This document shows, in pieces, positions 59,620 to 64,000 of a DNA stretch of 64,000 nucleotides. The first letter of the stretch is position 1, and each line of letters starts with the position of its first letter. The notes below the pieces were generated by a model. The model had not been told where the DNA came from and did not search any database. It was given only the letters and a program-made list of their open reading frames with translations. The DNA comes from Nitrosomonadales bacterium. GTDB lineage: Bacteria > Pseudomonadota > Gammaproteobacteria > Burkholderiales > Methylophilaceae. A program made the translations under genes and the position numbers. The DNA lies in NCBI GenBank assembly GCA_024642775.1, contig JAHEAL010000001.1, positions 8,130 to 72,129 of the forward strand, written 5' to 3'.

Positions 59620-60899
59620 TTGATATAAATTTATTAAGAACGCATTTGCAAGATGTAGTGACATCATTAAAAACAAGAGGATTTGTTTTTGATAATCAAT
59701 TTTTTTTGGAAATCGAATCGAAAAGAAAAAATATTCAAATAAAAACTCAAGAAGTTCAACAGGAAAGAAATTCTCTATCCAAGGAGATTGGAATCTTGAA
59801 GTCAAAAGGTGAAGACGCTTCTCAAACTTTGGAAAAAGTAGCTCAAATATCATCATTATCAAAGCAGCTTGAGAGTGATTTGAATGAAGTACAGGAATTG
59901 TTAACTAACTACCTCCTTCAAATACCTAACCTGCCTCATAGTTCAGTGCCTGTTGGCTCGGATGAAAAATCAAATGTTATAGTTAAGACTGAAGGTAAAA
60001 TAAAGTCCTATGATTTTCCTGTAATGGATCATGTCGACATTGGTGAGCTAATCGGATTAGACTTTGAAGTCTCAACAAAAATTTCAGGTTCCAGATTTTC
60101 CTTAATGAAAGGAGACTTAGCTCGACTCCATAGGGCGATTGGTCAGTTTATGTTGGATATGCATACTGAAAATCATGGGTATACAGAATGCTATACCCCG
60201 TATTTGGTTAATGATCAATCACTTCTTGGAACAGGTCAGCTACCAAAGTTTGGTGATGATTTATTTATGACTAAAAAAAGTGATAATGAGAATCTATATC
60301 TAATTCCAACCTCAGAAGTTCCTTTAACCAATACGGTTAGAGATTTAATAATTAGTGAAGATGACTTACCTATAAAGCTTACAGCTCACACACCTTGCTT
60401 TAGATCTGAGGCTGGCTCATATGGTAAAGATACTCGAGGAATGATTAGACAACATCAGTTTGATAAGGTGGAAATGGTTCAGATAACTAAGCCAGAAGAT
60501 AGCTATAAGGCTTTAGAAGAAATGCTTGGGCATGCTGAAAATATTTTAAATGAATTAGAACTTCCATACCAGGTTGTTACTTTGTCATCTGGGGATATGG
60601 GTTTTGGAGCTGCTAAAACTTATGATATTGAAGTTTGGCTACCTTCACAAAATCAGTACCGTGAAATTTCTTCTATTTCTAACTGTGAGTCATTTCAGGC
60701 GCGTCGCCTAAAGGCTAGATATAAGAATCATGATGGAAAAAATGAACTTGTTCATACCCTTAATGGATCGGGACTTGCTGTCGGAAGGACTATGGTTGCA
60801 ATCTTGGAGAATAATCAAGATAAAAATGGAAACGTACACATTCCTAGGGTGCTTCAGAAATATATGGCTGGAAAAGAAATTATTTATTCAAAGAAATAA
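59616..60899 (+). CDS. serS: seryl-tRNA synthetase
   Basis: 427 aa. An N-terminal antiparallel coiled-coil arm (about 28-100, [18 protein letters not shown] onward) grips the long variable loop of tRNA-Ser. The class II core follows, with [23 protein letters not shown] (motif 2) and [16 protein letters not shown] (motif 3). Its final 20 bases overlap the 3' end of convergent rpiA. Confidence 0.97.
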   Translation: MIDINLLRTHLQDVVTSLKTRGFVFDNQFFLEIESKRKNIQIKTQEVQQERNSLSKEIGILKSKGEDASQTLEKVAQISSLSKQLESDLNEVQELLTNYLLQIPNLPHSSVPVGSDEKSNVIVKTEGKIKSYDFPVMDHVDIGELIGLDFEVSTKISGSRFSLMKGDLARLHRAIGQFMLDMHTENHGYTECYTPYLVNDQSLLGTGQLPKFGDDLFMTKKSDNENLYLIPTSEVPLTNTVRDLIISEDDLPIKLTAHTPCFRSEAGSYGKDTRGMIRQHQFDKVEMVQITKPEDSYKALEEMLGHAENILNELELPYQVVTLSSGDMGFGAAKTYDIEVWLPSQNQYREISSISNCESFQARRLKARYKNHDGKNELVHTLNGSGLAVGRTMVAILENNQDKNGNVHIPRVLQKYMAGKEIIYSKK

Positions 60900-61557
60900 T
60901 TTCAATGTCTCCATTATTGATAATTAACGCATTATCAGCAATGTTATGAAAAATCCCAATTTCAGCTACTCCAGGAATGACTAAAAGGCTGTCATGTAAT
61001 AACTTAATATTTTTTTCTTTAAACTTATAGTCAAATATATAGTTTCCAGCCGAAGATATTGAATATGCATCACCTTTAGCATTTTTTCTTAGGTCGCCAT
61101 TACCCAATTGATCAAGTAAGTTTTTTGTTAGGCGCCATGAATCTTTTAAAACCTCAATAGGAATGAGATTATTTTCTCCAATAAACTTAACCTTTTTGCT
61201 TGAGTCAGCGATGACAATAAATTTGTCTGCACTTTGCGCGAGTAATTTTTCCTTAACTAAATCGTAGCCTTTTCCTTTTAATAGATCAAGTTGAGGTGAT
61301 ATTTCGTCCGCACCATCAACATAAAGATCTAAACCTTCCAAAGTATCAAATCCCAGTAGGTTAAGTGAGTACTTATTTGCTTCAATCTCTGAAGCTGTTG
61401 AGCTTGCTACAACTGATATGTTTAAGTTTTCTTGATCAATCCGTCTTGATAAGTGTTTAATAAAATAATTAGCGGTTGATCCTGTTCCGAGACCAACCAC
61501 AGAGTTGTTTTCTACATAATCGAGAGCTTTGATGGCTATTTTTTCTTTATCTTCCAT
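60880..61557 (-). CDS. rpiA: ribose-5-phosphate isomerase A
   Basis: 225 aa. It interconverts ribose and ribulose 5-phosphate; in a RuMP methylotroph it also feeds ribulose 5-phosphate regeneration. [17 protein letters not shown] is the phosphate loop, [17 protein letters not shown] the catalytic Asp and Lys region, and [25 protein letters not shown] the substrate site. It is divergent from mfd over 49 bases and convergent with serS, which it overlaps by 20 bases. Confidence 0.96.
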   Translation of the reverse strand: MEDKEKIAIKALDYVENNSVVGLGTGSTANYFIKHLSRRIDQENLNISVVASSTASEIEANKYSLNLLGFDTLEGLDLYVDGADEISPQLDLLKGKGYDLVKEKLLAQSADKFIVIADSSKKVKFIGENNLIPIEVLKDSWRLTKNLLDQLGNGDLRKNAKGDAYSISSAGNYIFDYKFKEKNIKLLHDSLLVIPGVAEIGIFHNIADNALIINNGDIEIISLNK

Positions 61558-61606
61558 AACTGATATATTTTTATGTTTATAATGGCACCTGAAATTATAA
61601 ATATAT

Positions 61607-64000
61607 ATGAATACGATTAAAGAAAATAATACATTAAATTACTCTGAATATGCTTACCAATTGGGTAATTTCTTTTACTCTAAGAAGAATAGTGGGGAAG
61701 AAAAAAAGCCTTATGTTATTTTTACACGAGATACATATACTGCTACTCGAGTTGCTGAGGAGCTAGAATGGTTTTATAAAAAATTAAATGTCGTTATTAT
61801 CCCGGATTGGGAAACTCTTCCTTATGACAGCATCTCTCCTCATCCAGACTTAATATCTGACCGATTAAAAACACTTTTTTTAGTTAGTCAAAAAATTTTT
61901 GATATTTTAATAATCCCTGCAACTTCTGCACTGAATTTGCTGCCTCCAAAAAAATACTTGTTACAAAATAGTTTTATTTATAATAAGGGGCATACAGTTG
62001 ATATCGAATCTTTAAAAAATTTATTGGTTGAGAATGGATACTTTAATGTTAATAAGGTATTTCATCCTGGTGAGTTTGCCGTCCGAGGAGGCTTGATTGA
62101 TCTCTTTCCAATGGGATCTCAAATTCCTTATAGGATTGATTTCTTTGATACTGAAATTGAATCAATTAAAACATTTGATATCGACACACAAAAAAGTATT
62201 TACCCAATTAATAATATTGAAATTCTTCCTGCACGAGAGTGTCCATTAACCGACGATTCTGTTGAGTTATTTAGAAAATCATTTCGGGAAAAATTTTCTG
62301 GCGACCCATCTAAGTCAGATATATATAACAAAGTATCAAAAAAAATACCTTTCGCTGGTATGGAATGGTATTTACCAATGTTTTTTGATGACACGGATAC
62401 AATTTTTGATTACATAGCTGATGGATGCTTAGTACATTTACCAACTTCAGTTCAGGCAAGTATCGATCATTATTGGCTTGATGCAGCATCTCGTTTTAAG
62501 ATGTATGCCTACGATACGGATAGACCTATACTCAGTCCATCAGAAATTATGATCTCTTCTGAAGCTTTTAAGAGCAGTTTGTCAAAATGTGAAAAATTAC
62601 AGTTTTCATTGAGTTCATCAAGCCTACCCTCTATTAGGATAGATCATAAAAATGGGTATAAACAAATTATTGATCACATCAATTCTAATAATATCTCTAT
62701 TATTTCTGCAGAAGGTTTAGGAAGAAGGGAGACCTTAAAAAAAATATTCTTAGATCATGGTTTGAATATTAATATTTGTGAAAATTTTAATTCTATAGAT
62801 GATATTAATGAAAGTTGTTTAATTCACAGTCCAATTAAAGAGGGTTTTATTGGTGATAAATTTCAACTTTTTACAGAGTACGATCTTTTTCCAGATTTCA
62901 TTCATCAGGAAAAAAATAGATCTAAAAATAAAGATTATAATTCAGAGGTCGTAATAAAGGATCTCTCTGAGATTTCTGCAGGAGATCCAGTTGTTCATGA
63001 AAACCATGGTGTTGGTCGTTATCAGGGACTTGTGCAATTAGATTTACTTGGAAGTAAAAACGAGTTTCTTTTACTTACTTATCACAATGAAGATAAACTT
63101 TATGTTCCAGTTACTCAACTCAATGCCATATCAAGATATACAGGCGGCCCATCAGAAAATGCCCCTTTGCATAAATTAGGTTCTGGACAATGGGAAAAGG
63201 AAAAGAAAAAAGCACTTAAGCAAGTCTATGACACGGCAGCAGAACTTTTGAACTTATACGCTTTAAGAGAAAAACGTCAGGGCCTGATATCTAAAATTGA
63301 TCTTATTGAATACCAGAAATTTTCAAACGAATTTCCTTTTGAAGAAACTCCAGATCAATTACAAGCTATTGAGTCAGTTATTAAAGATATGGAATCTACA
63401 AAACCAATGGATAGGCTTATTTGCGGTGATGTAGGCTTTGGCAAAACCGAGGTTGCCATGAGGGCAGCTTTTATTTCTGTGATGAATAATCGTCAAGTAG
63501 TTATTTTGGTTCCAACAACATTATTAGCTAATCAGCACTACAATAATTTTTTAGATCGATTTAGCTCATTACCAGTATCTATCGAAGAAATATCCCGATT
63601 TAAATCAGTTAAGCAACAGAAAGAAACAATCGAGAAATTAAATAATGGAAAAATTGACATAATTATTGGAACACATAGACTTCTTCAAAAAGATATTCAA
63701 CTAGAAAATGTTGGATTAATTATAGTTGATGAGGAGCATCGTTTTGGTGTTCGTCAAAAAGAAATGTTAAAGAAATTTAAAGCAAATACCGACTTTTTGA
63801 CATTAACAGCAACACCCATACCAAGAACATTATCAATGTCACTTGAGGGATTAAGAGACTTTTCAATAATATCTACTGCTCCTCAAAAAAGATTATCAAT
63901 CAAAACGTTGGTGAATGATTTTTCTGAAGGTATTATTAAAGAAGCACTAATGAGGGAGTTCAATAGAGGTGGTCAGGCCTACTTTTTACATAATGATGTA
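61607..64000 (+). CDS. mfd: transcription-repair coupling factor Mfd, 5' part
   Basis: An open frame of 798 codons that runs off the right edge; full-length Mfd has about 1,130-1,150. The UvrB-like N-terminal part shows WETLPYDSISPHPDLISDRL and FAVRGGLIDLFPMGS. The RNA-polymerase-interacting region follows (GDPVVHENHGVGRYQGL). The motor starts with FPFEETPDQLQAIESV, Walker A CGDVGFGKTEVAMRAAF and Walker B VDEEHRFGVRQKE, then TATPIPRTLSMSLEGLRD. It removes stalled RNA polymerase and recruits UvrA. Upstream TATAAT at 61578-61583 is a possible -10 box, which would give a short leader. Confidence 0.96.
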   Translation, partial: MNTIKENNTLNYSEYAYQLGNFFYSKKNSGEEKKPYVIFTRDTYTATRVAEELEWFYKKLNVVIIPDWETLPYDSISPHPDLISDRLKTLFLVSQKIFDILIIPATSALNLLPPKKYLLQNSFIYNKGHTVDIESLKNLLVENGYFNVNKVFHPGEFAVRGGLIDLFPMGSQIPYRIDFFDTEIESIKTFDIDTQKSIYPINNIEILPARECPLTDDSVELFRKSFREKFSGDPSKSDIYNKVSKKIPFAGMEWYLPMFFDDTDTIFDYIADGCLVHLPTSVQASIDHYWLDAASRFKMYAYDTDRPILSPSEIMISSEAFKSSLSKCEKLQFSLSSSSLPSIRIDHKNGYKQIIDHINSNNISIISAEGLGRRETLKKIFLDHGLNINICENFNSIDDINESCLIHSPIKEGFIGDKFQLFTEYDLFPDFIHQEKNRSKNKDYNSEVVIKDLSEISAGDPVVHENHGVGRYQGLVQLDLLGSKNEFLLLTYHNEDKLYVPVTQLNAISRYTGGPSENAPLHKLGSGQWEKEKKKALKQVYDTAAELLNLYALREKRQGLISKIDLIEYQKFSNEFPFEETPDQLQAIESVIKDMESTKPMDRLICGDVGFGKTEVAMRAAFISVMNNRQVVILVPTTLLANQHYNNFLDRFSSLPVSIEEISRFKSVKQQKETIEKLNNGKIDIIIGTHRLLQKDIQLENVGLIIVDEEHRFGVRQKEMLKKFKANTDFLTLTATPIPRTLSMSLEGLRDFSIISTAPQKRLSIKTLVNDFSEGIIKEALMREFNRGGQAYFLHNDV

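Overview
The window is strongly AT-rich, densely packed chromosomal DNA from a streamlined methylotrophic betaproteobacterium. The best fit is Methylophilales (OM43 or Candidatus Methylopumilus-like). Two things support this. The gene orders are betaproteobacterial (pyrG-kdsA-eno-ftsB; alaA-hom-thrC; aat-bpt-tyrA-aroA-cmk-rpsA-ihfB-lapB-pyrF; ftsK-lolA-rarA-serS). The methylotrophy functions are two pqqA genes, a SoxYZ-like carrier of the quinoprotein-associated type, a complete mxaRSACKL methanol dehydrogenase maturation operon, and zwf-gnd-pgl for the oxidative branch of the ribulose monophosphate cycle. The species is an inference; no rRNA or tRNA gene was seen.

Layout. 1-3.7 kb is the least ordinary part: the 5' end of a DUF442-type gene, a 633-base stretch with no convincing gene, several short secreted-protein genes, a fused SoxYZ-like protein, and two 23-codon pqqA genes in tandem ended by a strong terminator. 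3.7-10.6 kb: a phosphohexomutase with iscX (- strand), then a + strand run glyA-nrdR-ribD-tatD-like-mtnA-fucA-like. 10.7-14.7 kb: pyrG-kdsA-eno-ftsB. 14.7-20.9 kb (- strand): mxaR-S-A-C-K-L, with ygfZ overlapping the end of mxaL. 21.0-28.4 kb: fabA-fabB, an opposed Mth938-like gene, then alaA-hom-thrC-thyA-folA. 28.4-33.6 kb (- strand): a PLP amino-acid decarboxylase with dcd, then gnd-zwf. 33.7-37.6 kb: pgl, apbC and metG. 37.6-45.5 kb (- strand): the long aat-to-pyrF operon. 45.5-51.3 kb: a GumN/TraB-like protein, an rRNA/tRNA methyltransferase, hslO, a Fur-controlled TonB siderophore receptor, gluQ and a DUF3301 gene. 51.5-64 kb: amt, ispD-ispF, smr and trxB, ftsK-lolA-rarA-serS, rpiA, and the first 798 codons of mfd.

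How the genes connect. PqqA peptides are precursors of PQQ, the cofactor of methanol dehydrogenase. MxaRSACKL is a MoxR/VWA-type machine known to be needed for metal insertion into the Ca-dependent enzyme. Formaldehyde made from methanol would enter the RuMP cycle, where Zwf, Pgl and Gnd can oxidise hexose phosphate back to ribulose 5-phosphate and RpiA supplies ribose phosphate. mtnA plus a FucA-like aldolase points to 5'-deoxyadenosine/methylthioadenosine salvage by a DHAP shunt.

Compactness is extreme. Many neighbours overlap by 1 or 4 bases, several convergent pairs overlap in their coding ends, and several promoters have the -10 box only about 6-7 bases before the start codon, which suggests leaderless messages. 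No insertion sequence, prophage, CRISPR array, rRNA or tRNA was seen.
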